Positions 36,209 to 45,810 of a stretch of DNA of 64,000 nt are shown piece by piece (position 1 is the first letter of the stretch; the number at the start of each line of letters is the position of its first letter). Source of the stretch: Rhodothermus bifroesti (GTDB lineage: Bacteria > Bacteroidota > Rhodothermia > Rhodothermales > Rhodothermaceae); NCBI RefSeq assembly GCF_017908595.1, contig NZ_JAGKTL010000004.1, positions 248,001 through 312,000 of the forward strand. Reading direction: 5' to 3'. The position numbers were made by a program, and so were the translations under genes. The notes beneath the pieces were generated by a model. It saw nothing but the letters and a program-made list of their open reading frames with translations. It made no database searches and was not told the DNA's origin.

Positions 36209-37219
36209 GTGCCAAAGGTTATTCTAGGAATTGAAACTTCATGCGACGACACAGCGGCGGCTGTTGTTGTCGAAGGGCAACTGCGCTCGAGTGTGGTCGC
36301 CTCACAACAAGCGCTGCATAACCGTTATGGAGGGGTAGTGCCTGAACTGGCCTCACGCGACCATCAACGCCAAATTGTGCCCGTTGTGCGGCAGGCCCTT
36401 CAGGAAGCCCAGCTTCAGCCCGCCGATGTCGATGCTGTAGCCGTCACTTATGGTCCAGGACTGATCGGATCGCTGTTGGTGGGGCTTAGCTTTGCGAAAG
36501 CCTTTGCCTTAGGCCTTGGGCGACCGCTTATTGGCGTCAACCATTTGGAAGGCCACATGTATTCGGTCTTTCTCACGGCTCCCTCGCCTCCTTTTCCCTA
36601 CTTGTGCTTAGTGGTCTCTGGAGGACACACGCAACTGGTGCGCGTAGAAGCGGGTTTTCAGCACGAAGTGCTCGGACGCACCCGAGATGATGCGGCAGGC
36701 GAAGCTTTCGATAAGGTCGCCCGCCTTCTTGGCCTGGGCTATCCTGGAGGGCCTGAAATTGACCGGCTAGCCCAGAAAGGCGATCCTGCTTTTATCCGCT
36801 TTCCGCAGCCACGCCTAGAGGGCTACGACTTTTCATTTAGTGGGCTAAAAACAGCCGTGCTGTATTATCTGAACCAGTTTTCCGAGACAGAACGCGACCG
36901 TCTCCTTAGGCATCATCTTGCCGACCTTTGCGCAGCATTTCAGCAAGCTGTAGTTGACGTGCTCATCGATGCCTTGCGACGCGCTGTCGAAGCCACCGGC
37001 ATTCGGCACGTGGCTATCGTGGGCGGGGTTTCGGCCAACTCGGGACTTCGTGCCGCAGCCGAAGCCTTGAGCCAAGCCCTGGATTTTCGGCTGTATATTC
37101 CACCTATGGCTTACTGCATGGACAATGCAGCTATGATTGCCATTACCGGCTACTTTAAAGCCCAGGCAGGACTCACAAGTCCGCTGACATTATCGGCCAA
37201 GCCCACGCTCGCTGCCTAA
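36209..37219 (+). CDS. tsaD: tRNA t6A synthesis threonylcarbamoyltransferase TsaD
   Basis: Catalytic subunit for t6A37 formation on tRNA. 336 aa from a GTG start that begins VILGIETSCDDTAAAVVVEG. The metal ligands are present: VNHLEGHMYS (His-x3-His) and the VVSGGHTQLV region, with YDFSFSGLKTAVLYYL and VGGVSANSGLR later. Works with TsaB (23021) and TsaC/TsaE elsewhere. The stop is 2 nt before the chorismate mutase gene. Confidence 0.96.
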   Translation: MPKVILGIETSCDDTAAAVVVEGQLRSSVVASQQALHNRYGGVVPELASRDHQRQIVPVVRQALQEAQLQPADVDAVAVTYGPGLIGSLLVGLSFAKAFALGLGRPLIGVNHLEGHMYSVFLTAPSPPFPYLCLVVSGGHTQLVRVEAGFQHEVLGRTRDDAAGEAFDKVARLLGLGYPGGPEIDRLAQKGDPAFIRFPQPRLEGYDFSFSGLKTAVLYYLNQFSETERDRLLRHHLADLCAAFQQAVVDVLIDALRRAVEATGIRHVAIVGGVSANSGLRAAAEALSQALDFRLYIPPMAYCMDNAAMIAITGYFKAQAGLTSPLTLSAKPTLAA

Positions 37220-37221
37220 AA

Positions 37222-37593
37222 ATGTGTGCTATGTCGCTGGAATGCTTACAGCACGCGCTGGATCGCGTCCAAAACCATCGCCCAGAGCTCCCAGAATCGC
37301 CGACCGAAGCTGATATGATTCCTTGGCGTCAGCGCATCGACGCCATCGACCTGGTGATCCTGCGCCTGCTCAACGAACGCGCCCGCTGTGCGAATTATAT
37401 TGGCTACATCAAAAAAAAGCTGGGCTTGCCTATCTACGTGCCCGAACGTGAAGAAGAGGTGTTGCGCAATGTATTGACTGCAAACGAAGGCCCCCTATCC
37501 AATGACGCGGTTCGGCGCCTTTTTGAGCGCATCATCGATGAAACGCGTTCACTAGAACGGCAGAAGTACCAAGACCCAACGCCAAACAGCTAA
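37222..37593 (+). CDS. Chorismate mutase (AroQ type)
   Basis: 123-aa all-helical monofunctional chorismate mutase converting chorismate to prephenate for Phe/Tyr synthesis. WRQRIDAIDLVILRLLNERA starts the AroQ helix, IGYIKKKLGLPIYVPEREEE gives the catalytic Lys/Arg region and FERIIDETRSLERQ the closing helix. A second ATG lies three codons in. Its stop overlaps the mltG start (TAATG), so the two are translationally coupled. Confidence 0.9.
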   Translation: MCAMSLECLQHALDRVQNHRPELPESPTEADMIPWRQRIDAIDLVILRLLNERARCANYIGYIKKKLGLPIYVPEREEEVLRNVLTANEGPLSNDAVRRLFERIIDETRSLERQKYQDPTPNS

Positions 37594-38627
37594 TGCGACG
37601 TGTATTGCTGCTTGTAGGACTTACGCTGGGCTTGGTCTGCGGGGCTGCGATACTCTGGTTAGTTGTCGCCTCCAACACGCCTACTTTCGAAGGCCGTCGC
37701 GGCGTCAAGATCCCTCCCGGAGCTTCGCTTGAGCAAGTGGCCGATTCCTTGCAGGCCGCAGGTGTGTTGCAGCACCGCAGACCATTTGTCTGGCTGGCGC
37801 GGCTTACCGGATGGCATCGCCAAATCAAAGCTGGCTACTATACGTTTGCTACAGGCACTTCAACCTATCGCATGCTCAACGTCTTACGACGCGGGCTGCA
37901 ATCCCCAGTGCATGTCTTGATTCCACCAGGCTCTCGGCCCGAAATCGTTGCAGCCTTCGTCTGCCGCGTGCTGGCCTGCAGCCCCGATTCGCTCCTAAGT
38001 GCCCTCCGCGATTCTGCACTGGCGGCTGAGCTGGGCACCGATACGCTCCATCTGTTTGGTCGCCTGCTGCCAGACACGTATTACTTTTTTTGGCTTACCG
38101 CGCCGCGCGACGTGGTGCGGCGCGTACATGCGGCATTTTTGGACTTCTTTACCCCTGAGCGGCGTGCCCTTGCCGACAGCCTGGGCCTAACGATTGATGA
38201 AGTCGTGACGCTGGCCTCTATCGTCGAATGGGAAGCAAGCCCCAAAGAGCGCCGCCGCGTGGCTGGTGTATATCTGAACCGCCTGCGGCGTGGTATGCCG
38301 CTCCAGGCCGACCCTACAGTACAATACGTTATTCTTCAACAAGAAGGCCAGAAGCGTCGCTTGCTATTTTCTGACTATCGCATCGACCACCCCTATAACA
38401 CCTACCGGTATCGTGGTCTACCTCCAGGCCCAATTACGAACCCATCCCGAAATGCCTTAGAGGCGGTGTTGAATGCCGAGCAGCACGACTATCTGTACTT
38501 TGTAGCCGATGGCGAAGGCGGGCACGTCTTCAGCCGGACGTTTCAAGAACACGTCGAGGCTGCCCGTCGCTACCGACGTCTTGTGGAGCGACGCCGTATG
38601 CTTACCGACGGCGTGGACGCCCCATAG
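37593..38627 (+). CDS. mltG: Endolytic murein transglycosylase MltG
   Basis: Inner-membrane lytic transglycosylase thought to end glycan-strand growth. 344 aa with one N-terminal transmembrane segment (about 4-26), a LysM-like region (GVKIPPGASLEQVADSLQAA) and the YceG catalytic domain: TLASIVEWEASPKERRRVAG with the catalytic Glu, MPLQADPTVQYV and YNTYRYRGLPPGPITNPS. Its last 26 nt overlap the convergent porin gene. Confidence 0.95.
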   Translation: MRRVLLLVGLTLGLVCGAAILWLVVASNTPTFEGRRGVKIPPGASLEQVADSLQAAGVLQHRRPFVWLARLTGWHRQIKAGYYTFATGTSTYRMLNVLRRGLQSPVHVLIPPGSRPEIVAAFVCRVLACSPDSLLSALRDSALAAELGTDTLHLFGRLLPDTYYFFWLTAPRDVVRRVHAAFLDFFTPERRALADSLGLTIDEVVTLASIVEWEASPKERRRVAGVYLNRLRRGMPLQADPTVQYVILQQEGQKRRLLFSDYRIDHPYNTYRYRGLPPGPITNPSRNALEAVLNAEQHDYLYFVADGEGGHVFSRTFQEHVEAARRYRRLVERRRMLTDGVDAP

Positions 38628-40182
38628 GCTGTGCTGAACCTAGCGTATAGCTCAACCCCACCACAAAGCGGCTGCGCCGCACCGTTTCCCGTACAAAAGG
38701 CGGCCGCTCGACGTCGGCATAGGGCTGATAGTAGTCGTCAAACTGCTCCTGCGTCCAGCCTAAATCCAGCCGAAACGACTCGGCCAATTGCAGGGAAATT
38801 CCTAAGGAACCCCAAACGCGCTGCCGATCTGCCTCGGAGCGTTGAATCTCCGAGGTATGAGGATCGGGAAAAACCGCTAGCCCTCCATAAAGCGTTGTGC
38901 TTCCCAATTGATAGGCTAAGCCTAATCGGGCGTTGAGTACGGGCTCGAGCTCCTCGCGCACGCGGCGGTTTAAGTCCTGTATGAATGCCTGATTGCTGGC
39001 AGCGTCAAAGCGGAGCTGCGACCAATCGATGGCCTCCAGATCCAGGCTCACGTGCAAACGGCTGGTCTGGTAAGCAATGCCCGTACGCAACCGCCAGGGA
39101 GTGCGGATCTCATAGCGGAACGTGCCTGTACCCGCATCGCCCGACTGTCCGCCGTAGGCCAGCGACCCCCCTGTGTCGAAGAAAGTCTCTAGCACGCTGC
39201 CATAGTCCTCGCGCACTCGGAAAAACACAGGGGTTTCTATGCTAACGCCAAAACGCCACTGCGGCGAAAGCCGAGCCGAAAGGCCACCCCGCATGCTAAA
39301 GCCCTCCAGTCTTGAAGTGAAGTATTCACGGACTTGCAAAAAGTCAAACCCGGCCAGCACGCGGTTTTCATTCAATATGACTGCATAGAGTGCTTCCGTG
39401 TTCTCGTTCCGGAAGTCTTCTTCTTCAAAACGCCGTTCAAACCGATAGCGACCGCTGGTAAACCCAAGGGAAAAGCCCAAAAACAGGTTCCGGGCTGCCT
39501 CGATGGCTGCACCCAAGCTAAGTTCATTGAGGCCACCTTCTTCGGTGACTTCACCGATTTGCCGGATCGTTGTACCAGGTGCGACAGCCTGATAGAATGG
39601 ATAGCGCCCAGCCTGGTATTCATCAGGCAAAAACTCAATAGCACCTGCCTGGTAAGCCATAAATGGGATGTCGTGATGAAAGACCAGTTGACCTTCTGAG
39701 GTCACCTCGTACTCTCCGGGATAGGGCAAGTAGGAATCGGTGATCGAACTGGTGTTGTTTTCACCCTGGAAGTAAAGGCGGCGCGTGAAGTCAGCTGTGC
39801 GGGCATACGCTAAGCCAAGAACCAGCGAACCACGTACAGTAGGCGCTTTATAGACGGCAGCCAAATGGTCTAAGTCGGTTGCACGCAGTTCGCTTTCCCA
39901 ATCGAAACGGGTAGGCGTATGGTAGATGGCTGCATCACGAGCATTAAGCCAGCTCAGCCCGCCGGCAATCTCTGAGTGCGTATAGTAGCCTAGCCCCGCT
40001 GGATTGCTATAAAGCACGCCATAGTCGGCCAGTCCAGCTGCACTGGTACCCGATAGCGCAGTCAAGCGAGCCCCTACGGCAGGAAGACGCTGCGAAAAAC
40101 GCCAGGCATCATCTACACTTTGGGCCTGAGCATGCAGCACACCAAGCAAACAAAGACTCCAGCAAAAAATTACCTGCTTCAT
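38602..40182 (-). CDS. FadL/OmpP1-like outer-membrane transport protein
   Basis: 526-aa beta-barrel with signal peptide (MKQVIFCWSLCLLGVLHAQA). Near the mature N-terminus it has GARLTALSGTSAAGLADYGV and LYSNPAGLGYY, the NPAG hallmark of the OMPP1/FadL/TodX family, then many alternating strands and a C-terminal strand ending VVGLSYTLG. Probably imports hydrophobic compounds; the substrate is unknown. It converges on mltG with a 26-nt overlap and is followed upstream by the aromatic-rich lipoprotein gene. Confidence 0.82.
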   Translation of the reverse strand: MKQVIFCWSLCLLGVLHAQAQSVDDAWRFSQRLPAVGARLTALSGTSAAGLADYGVLYSNPAGLGYYTHSEIAGGLSWLNARDAAIYHTPTRFDWESELRATDLDHLAAVYKAPTVRGSLVLGLAYARTADFTRRLYFQGENNTSSITDSYLPYPGEYEVTSEGQLVFHHDIPFMAYQAGAIEFLPDEYQAGRYPFYQAVAPGTTIRQIGEVTEEGGLNELSLGAAIEAARNLFLGFSLGFTSGRYRFERRFEEEDFRNENTEALYAVILNENRVLAGFDFLQVREYFTSRLEGFSMRGGLSARLSPQWRFGVSIETPVFFRVREDYGSVLETFFDTGGSLAYGGQSGDAGTGTFRYEIRTPWRLRTGIAYQTSRLHVSLDLEAIDWSQLRFDAASNQAFIQDLNRRVREELEPVLNARLGLAYQLGSTTLYGGLAVFPDPHTSEIQRSEADRQRVWGSLGISLQLAESFRLDLGWTQEQFDDYYQPYADVERPPFVRETVRRSRFVVGLSYTLGSAQPMGRPRRR

Positions 40183-40265
40183 AACCGTTGCATACGCATT
40201 GGTGCATTAGGAGACACTCCCCTCCCTTTACTGCAGATGAGCCTTTCGCCGGTACGCTTTAAGCC

Positions 40266-41507
40266 TTAGCCGCCACGGCGTGCACCTCCCCGAGCTGACG
40301 ATTCTGAACTTCGGCTGCTGCCTGAAGACCGTACGGCCGGGGCTGAAGTTCGTGCAGGGGGCGCCGACTGCACCCGAGGGGGTGGGCTACTGGGCCGCGC
40401 TGGAGCTTGATGCACGCGGGGAGGCGTTGGTGCTGGCCGTACCGTCGTGCTAGAACGCTCTGGGTGCGCTGGCTGCGCGGTCGGTGCCCATAAGCGAGAA
40501 CCGCTATCCTGTCGCTGGTAGGAGCGATGGTCACGCGTTCCCTCTCGGTTGCCGGATTGCCGGGTTCCTGATGATCTTGATCCTTCGGAAGGTGGTACCG
40601 CCCGCGGCCGTTCCTCACGCTGCGGTGCAGATGGCGGCTGCGCTTGTGGGGCATAGCGATCGGCAGGCTGCCGGGTTACGGCAGGCCGCTCTGCGGGTGG
40701 CGCAGCACGCCCTTCAGCTTCACGCCCAGCTTCACGCGAAATCACCGATCGCCCAGTGGTCGCTCTTGGCGTATTGGAACGATGCACGTCCACAGGCTGC
40801 TCGCGAGAAACCGACCGTGACGCTGGAACGCTCTGGGGAGTTCGACCCTCGATCCCAGTTGACGATCCACGCGGTGTGATCACCGCGCCTGGTGTTGTGC
40901 GCACAACCGATCGCGTCTCGGTATCGTCCCGACCATCGTAGCGATTACGACCGCTAGTGCGCGGGCTGCGCCCAACCCAAGCATCACGCCCAAGCGCACT
41001 CCCTCGCGGCGCATAGTTCCACACGACCCGTCGCCCAGGAGGCACGTACCCATAATAGACCGGATAATACGCCCAATAGTAGGGGCTATAGTAACCAAAT
41101 CCGTAGAACCAGTACGCGTATCCGTGATACGGGAAAAAGAACGGATCGCCCCAGTAAAAGCTTAGCCGAAAGCGAAAACTTGGATAGTAGAACGGGTCGC
41201 AGTAGAATGGATCGTAATACCACGGATCAAAACAGTCGTAGTAGAAGAACGGATCTCCATAAAAACGTGCAAAATAGCGCCGGTAGTAGTATGGCCCGCG
41301 TTCGTAGTAGTATTCCCGGACCACCGTGCTGTCCCCATCGTAGCGTTCAACGACGACGCGATCCGGCCGCGGGGTATAGTTACGCTCGGTGACCGCCAGT
41401 TGCGTGTAGCAACCGGTCAGTCCAAACGCCATCAGGCCAAGAAGCAGCAGGGTCCCCAAGCGCTGGCGGGCAAAGCCCAAAGGGACAACGTTTCGTAGGC
41501 GAGTCAT
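40266..41507 (-). CDS. Aromatic-rich, Pro/Arg/Ser-tailed lipoprotein
   Basis: 413 aa. N-terminal lipoprotein signal with lipobox LTGC (Cys33). Residues about 66-155 are extraordinarily rich in Tyr, Phe, Trp, Pro and Asp, in short repeats such as YYDPFYCDPFYYP and YYSPYYWAYYPVYYGYVP. From about 160 to the end the sequence switches to low-complexity Arg/Ser/Pro/Ala/Thr, apparently disordered. Opposite-strand open frames over it are compositional shadows. Homologous YXPXYY-type lipoproteins occur in Bacteroidota, but the function is unknown. It could be a surface adhesin-like or structural protein. Reading frame is intact and codon use is like its neighbours. Confidence 0.7.
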   Translation of the reverse strand: MTRLRNVVPLGFARQRLGTLLLLGLMAFGLTGCYTQLAVTERNYTPRPDRVVVERYDGDSTVVREYYYERGPYYYRRYFARFYGDPFFYYDCFDPWYYDPFYCDPFYYPSFRFRLSFYWGDPFFFPYHGYAYWFYGFGYYSPYYWAYYPVYYGYVPPGRRVVWNYAPRGSALGRDAWVGRSPRTSGRNRYDGRDDTETRSVVRTTPGAVITPRGSSTGIEGRTPQSVPASRSVSREQPVDVHRSNTPRATTGRSVISREAGREAEGRAAPPAERPAVTRQPADRYAPQAQPPSAPQREERPRAVPPSEGSRSSGTRQSGNREGTRDHRSYQRQDSGSRLWAPTAQPAHPERSSTTVRPAPTPPRVHQAPARPSSPPPRVQSAPPARTSAPAVRSSGSSRSSESSARGGARRGG

Positions 41508-41582
41508 GGCTTGGGCCCGAAATAGGGTTGCGAGGATTGTCTCAAAGAGTTAACGTCACGCTGACCTAAAAGGTTTGCCTAG

Positions 41583-41613
41583 TTGCACTCGGCCATAGCC
41601 AAGCCTATATTCG
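41583..41613 (+). promoter_or_regulatory. Possible proS promoter in a 225-nt gap
   Basis: The intergenic stretch 41508-41732 separates the divergent lipoprotein and proS genes. TTG (41583-41585) and TATATTCG (41606-41613), spaced by 20 nt, fit the Bacteroidota TTG / TAnnTTTG pattern with one mismatch. It lies about 120 nt before the proS ATG. Apart from AT-rich sequence near 41625-41690 nothing else is recognisable in this gap. Confidence 0.3.
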
Positions 41614-41732
41614 GCGCGTGCCCGTAAAAAAAGAACCAAATTATAGACCACACTTGATATTTCGATATCCTCAGGCGTTAAAGGGGCTTCAGTGGCCTTG
41701 ATGTCCTGTTTTACTGCCAATCATTGTACACT

Positions 41733-43223
41733 ATGGCTGACGTCATTACACCGCGCTCGGTAGATTACGCTCAATGGTACGTTGACGTGGTTCGGGCAGC
41801 CAAGCTGGCCGACTATTCCCCCGTACGCGGCTGCATGATTATTCGTCCCAATGGCTACGCGCTTTGGGAAAACATGCGGGCCGTACTCGACCGCATGTTC
41901 AAAGAAACCGGTCACGAGAACGCCTACTTTCCTTTGTTTATTCCGGAATCGTTTCTAGCCAAAGAAGCCGAGCACGTTGAAGGCTTTGCCAAAGAGTGCG
42001 CCGTAGTCACGCATTCCCGGCTTAAGCTCGATGAACATGGTCGGCTGGTGCCGGACCCGGAGTCTCGCCTGGAAGAAAATCTCATCGTTCGCCCCACCAG
42101 CGAGACGATCATTTGGGATGCCTTTAGCCGTTGGATCCAATCTTGGCGCGACTTGCCTATTTTGATCAACCAATGGGCTAACGTGGTACGCTGGGAGATG
42201 CGCACGCGGCTGTTTCTGCGTACTATGGAATTTCTCTGGCAAGAAGGCCACACAGCCCATGCAACACGTGAAGAAGCCATCGAGGAGGCGCTGCGCATTC
42301 TGGATATCTATACCACGTTCGCCGAGGAGTATATGGCCATGCCGGTCATCCAGGGCGTCAAAACGCCTAGTGAACGCTTCGCCGGCGCTGTAGAGACGTA
42401 TTGCATTGAAGCGCTCATGCAGGATGGCAAAGCCCTGCAGGCTGGAACCAGTCATTTTCTGGGACAAAACTTTGCTAAAGCCTTCAACTGCGTCTTCCAA
42501 AACCAAAATAACGAGCTGGAATACGTTTGGGCTACCTCATGGGGCGTTTCAACACGGCTTATTGGAGCCTTGGTCATGACACACTCCGATGACCAAGGGT
42601 TAGTTTTGCCTCCACGGTTGGCTCCTACGCAGGTGGTCATTGTCCCGATCTTTCGTAACGATACAGAAAAATCGGCTGTCTTGGAGCAGGCCATCCGTCT
42701 TGAGCGAGAGCTCAAAGATGCTGGCTTTACTGTAAAGCTCGATGCACGTGAGACGTACCGGCCCGGCTGGAAGTTCAACGAATATGAAGTTCAGGGCGTG
42801 CCGGTACGCTTAGCGATTGGGCCACGAGATGCCGAACAGGGTACCGTTGAACTGGCCCGCCGTGACACGCGCACCAAAGAAACCGTGCCTCAAGCGGGCC
42901 TGTCGACGCGCGTACGCGAAACGTTGGAAGCCATCCAGCAAAACCTACTGGCCCGCGCTCGTGCCTTCCGCGATGAAATGACCACACGGGTAGATACCTA
43001 CGAGGAATTCAAGGCTGTGCTCGAAGAAAAAGGCGGCTTTATCCTAGCTCCCTGGGATGGTACGCCAGAAACAGAAGCACGCATCAAAGAAGAAACCAAA
43101 GCGACGATTCGTTGCATTCCGCTTGACCGCGATGCGGAGCAATTGGGTACGCGTGAAGCAGGGCGCGATATGCTCACTGGTAAACCTTCCAAAGAGCGCG
43201 TACTCTTTGCCCGAGCGTATTGA
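41733..43223 (+). CDS. proS: Prolyl-tRNA synthetase, short archaeal/eukaryotic-like type
   Basis: Charges tRNA-Pro. 496 aa from the ATG at 41733 (a TTG three codons earlier is less likely). Class II motifs: [18 protein letters not shown] near the N-terminus, [17 protein letters not shown] (motif 2 region) and [16 protein letters not shown], then the anticodon-binding domain and a C-terminal domain ending RVLFARAY, typical of ProRS type 3. It lacks the INS editing domain of bacterial-type ProRS. Monocistronic. Confidence 0.93.
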   Translation: MADVITPRSVDYAQWYVDVVRAAKLADYSPVRGCMIIRPNGYALWENMRAVLDRMFKETGHENAYFPLFIPESFLAKEAEHVEGFAKECAVVTHSRLKLDEHGRLVPDPESRLEENLIVRPTSETIIWDAFSRWIQSWRDLPILINQWANVVRWEMRTRLFLRTMEFLWQEGHTAHATREEAIEEALRILDIYTTFAEEYMAMPVIQGVKTPSERFAGAVETYCIEALMQDGKALQAGTSHFLGQNFAKAFNCVFQNQNNELEYVWATSWGVSTRLIGALVMTHSDDQGLVLPPRLAPTQVVIVPIFRNDTEKSAVLEQAIRLERELKDAGFTVKLDARETYRPGWKFNEYEVQGVPVRLAIGPRDAEQGTVELARRDTRTKETVPQAGLSTRVRETLEAIQQNLLARARAFRDEMTTRVDTYEEFKAVLEEKGGFILAPWDGTPETEARIKEETKATIRCIPLDRDAEQLGTREAGRDMLTGKPSKERVLFARAY

Positions 43224-43359
43224 AAGCCTTGAGGAACAGACGATATTGTTCTTGGGTAGGGTCAAACACAATTTGGTAACCTAACGCACCCGCTATTCCG
43301 GCAAGGCAACTGCTACTACGTTTTTGGAGATCGAACTTAAAACCCGGAGCGGGTGGGCT

Positions 43360-45810
43360 ATGGCTCGTTGGGTTTTGCTGCTACTCAGCGGGTGGGGCAT
43401 CGTTCCTGCGCTACAGGCTCAGGGGTGGGGACGGGTAGCTGGACGCGTCACCGATGCCGAAACCGGTGCACCGTTACCCTCCGTAACGGTGCTGGTTGAC
43501 GGCACAAACTACGGCACAGCGACCGATGAAGCTGGAAGGTATCAGTTTCGGCTGCCTGCCGGTCGCTACGTGCTGCGCTTTTCGGCAGTAGGATATGCCA
43601 CGCAACGCGACTCGGCAGTGGTGGTGCGCGACCAGACCACGTTGCTCGACGTAGCGTTGCGGGTCGAGGTGGTTCGCTTAGAAGATGTTACTGTCGAAGC
43701 GCGTGCCGTAGAGGCCGAAGCTGGTGTGTTTCGCCTAGATCCAGAAACAGCGCAACGCATCCCCACCCCGCTGCAAAGTGGCTTTCAAGCCTTAAAGGTG
43801 CTGCCTGGTGTGGTTTCCAACAACGAGCTTTCCTACCAGTATTCTGTTCGCGGTGGAGGCTACAATGAAAACCTAGTTTTCATCGATGGCTTTGAAGTTT
43901 ACCTTCCGTTTCGCGCCCAGAAAGGCGAACAGGAAGGTTTAGGCTTGCTGAATTTAGCCCTTGCGGAGCGCGTTGCCCTTTACGCTGGCGGCTTCCCAGC
44001 GCGTTATGGCGGTAAGCTTGCTTCTGCATTGGAAGTGACCTATCGTCGTCCCTACCAAGAGCCGCTCAAAGGTTCAGCTACGCTGTCGCTGCTCGATGCC
44101 GGTATGGCCGTGGGATCCTCAGTGCGCCAAGGGAAGCTAGGCTGGATGCTGGGCGTGCGCAAAGCACGCGCCCGCCGCTTTTTTAGCACCCAAGAACTCA
44201 AGGGCAACTACCAGCCAGATTATACCGATGTGCAGGGCACGTTGACGCTGCGGCCATCTGCACGACACACGTTGGAACTTCTAGGCATTGCAGCCCAGCA
44301 CAATTTCTTGCTTGACCCCGGCACGCGCAAAACCTATTTCGGCACCGTTAGCTTTGATCCTACTAAGCCCTCAAACCTGGAATCCATCTGGCTGAACTAT
44401 GACGGTCAGGAGCGCGCCGGTTTTCATACCTACTTTGGAGGCATGCGCTGGTCGAGCTGGCTAGGCAGCAGCGCTCGCCTAGCCCAGGAGTTGGCGTATT
44501 TCGAAACTGTCGAAGAAGAAGCGCGGGATGTGCGAGCCGATGCAGTGCTCTACCAAGTCGACCCAGGTAGCGGTGAACATGTGCCTGAAGGATCAGCTCG
44601 GCAGCGAGACGTTGCCAATAACCAGGTGCGCGTGCAAACGTGGACGGCGACCCAACGCTGGCAGTTTTATCCGCATGGACACGCTCTGGAGGGCGGGGCT
44701 TACGTGCGTCAGCTGGTTTTTACTGATCGCCTGGACGAACGCGCTGTAGCCGTTGGTGCGAATCCTTCCGGCGATGGGTTGCTTCGCGTTGTGCTCGACA
44801 GCTTACGTGCCCAGGTACACCTGCGTACCTGGCAAGCCGGTGGCTACGTGCAAGATGCGGTGGAGCTACTCCCTGAAAACCGTCTGTTCTTGACCGCAGG
44901 TCTGCGCCTGGACTACTTTGCCTTTAACCATCAATGGACGCTTTCGCCACGGCTATCCCTTCGCTACAAAGCATCTGAGCTGCTTACCTTAAGCGGAGCT
45001 TGGGGCATCTACTACCAGCCTCCCTCCTACCAGGAACTACGCGGCCAACCCACGCCCGAACGTCCCTTAAGTGATCAACTCAACCGCAACCTTAAAGCCC
45101 AGCGTGCCCATCTGCTGGTTGCTGGTGCCGAATACTTCCTACCGCGCCAACGGCTTTATCTGCGCACCGAAGTCTACTGGAAAGACCTGGACCAGCTCAT
45201 CTCTTATGAGGTCGAAAACGTCCACCTCGAATACAGCGGCCTCAACGACAGCTATGGCTATGCTTATGGCCTCGACCTACAGGTACGCGGCGAATTTGTC
45301 CCTGGTGTCGAAAGCTGGGTCAACTATAGCTTTTTAGTTACCCGCGAGCATTTTTTGCCTGCCTATCAGAACAGCTACAACCGCGGCTGGCGCCCGCGAC
45401 CTACCGACCAGCGGCACACGCTTTCCCTTTTTGTGCAAGACTATGTTCCTGGAGATCCCACCTGGAAGCTCCACCTGCGCATCCTGTTCGGCAGCGGACT
45501 ACCCTACACCCCACCAGTCCCCGGCCAGCGCGTCGGTACCTATGTAGCCCAGGTTCCAGGTCCACGCATGTCGGCTCGCTATCCAGAGTATCAACGCGTA
45601 GACCTAGGAGCCACCAAGACGCTGGAGCTCACCCAGCTTCCAGATGGCCGTCCAGTGCACGTGGAGCTGACAGCCGAGCTGCTCAACGTGTTTGACATGA
45701 CCAATACCGTAGATTACACGTGGATTCCCGGACAAAATGGGATCTGGAAACGTATTCCTACCCGTCTGACACCCCGTACGTTCAACGTACGGCTACGCGT
45801 GCAATTTTAG
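43360..45810 (+). CDS. TonB-dependent outer-membrane receptor
   Basis: 816 aa from the ATG at 43360; a TTG at 43324 would add a poor extension. Signal peptide, then a carboxypeptidase-regulatory-like beta domain (GRVTDAETGAPLPSVTVLVD, TATDEAGRYQFRLPAGRY), a plug domain (GFQALKVLPGVVSNNELSYQ with SVRGGGYNENLVFIDGFEVY) and a 22-strand barrel ending in the aromatic strand FNVRLRVQF. No susD partner or ligand-specific gene is adjacent; the substrate is unknown. Converges on endonuclease V with a 4-nt overlap. Confidence 0.92.
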   Translation: MARWVLLLLSGWGIVPALQAQGWGRVAGRVTDAETGAPLPSVTVLVDGTNYGTATDEAGRYQFRLPAGRYVLRFSAVGYATQRDSAVVVRDQTTLLDVALRVEVVRLEDVTVEARAVEAEAGVFRLDPETAQRIPTPLQSGFQALKVLPGVVSNNELSYQYSVRGGGYNENLVFIDGFEVYLPFRAQKGEQEGLGLLNLALAERVALYAGGFPARYGGKLASALEVTYRRPYQEPLKGSATLSLLDAGMAVGSSVRQGKLGWMLGVRKARARRFFSTQELKGNYQPDYTDVQGTLTLRPSARHTLELLGIAAQHNFLLDPGTRKTYFGTVSFDPTKPSNLESIWLNYDGQERAGFHTYFGGMRWSSWLGSSARLAQELAYFETVEEEARDVRADAVLYQVDPGSGEHVPEGSARQRDVANNQVRVQTWTATQRWQFYPHGHALEGGAYVRQLVFTDRLDERAVAVGANPSGDGLLRVVLDSLRAQVHLRTWQAGGYVQDAVELLPENRLFLTAGLRLDYFAFNHQWTLSPRLSLRYKASELLTLSGAWGIYYQPPSYQELRGQPTPERPLSDQLNRNLKAQRAHLLVAGAEYFLPRQRLYLRTEVYWKDLDQLISYEVENVHLEYSGLNDSYGYAYGLDLQVRGEFVPGVESWVNYSFLVTREHFLPAYQNSYNRGWRPRPTDQRHTLSLFVQDYVPGDPTWKLHLRILFGSGLPYTPPVPGQRVGTYVAQVPGPRMSARYPEYQRVDLGATKTLELTQLPDGRPVHVELTAELLNVFDMTNTVDYTWIPGQNGIWKRIPTRLTPRTFNVRLRVQF

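Noticed and set aside
40484-40879. 131-aa plus-strand ORF opposite the aromatic-rich lipoprotein.
   Set aside because: Compositional shadow of a repetitive Arg/Pro/Ser coding region; no start signals or protein-like features.
40266-40900. Repeat or CRISPR-like pattern.
   Set aside because: The repeats are irregular and in frame; they reflect low-complexity protein, with no spacer-repeat layout.
43224-43359. Cobalamin or other riboswitch before the TonB receptor.
   Set aside because: The 136-nt gap is too short for a cobalamin riboswitch and shows none of the expected conserved boxes.
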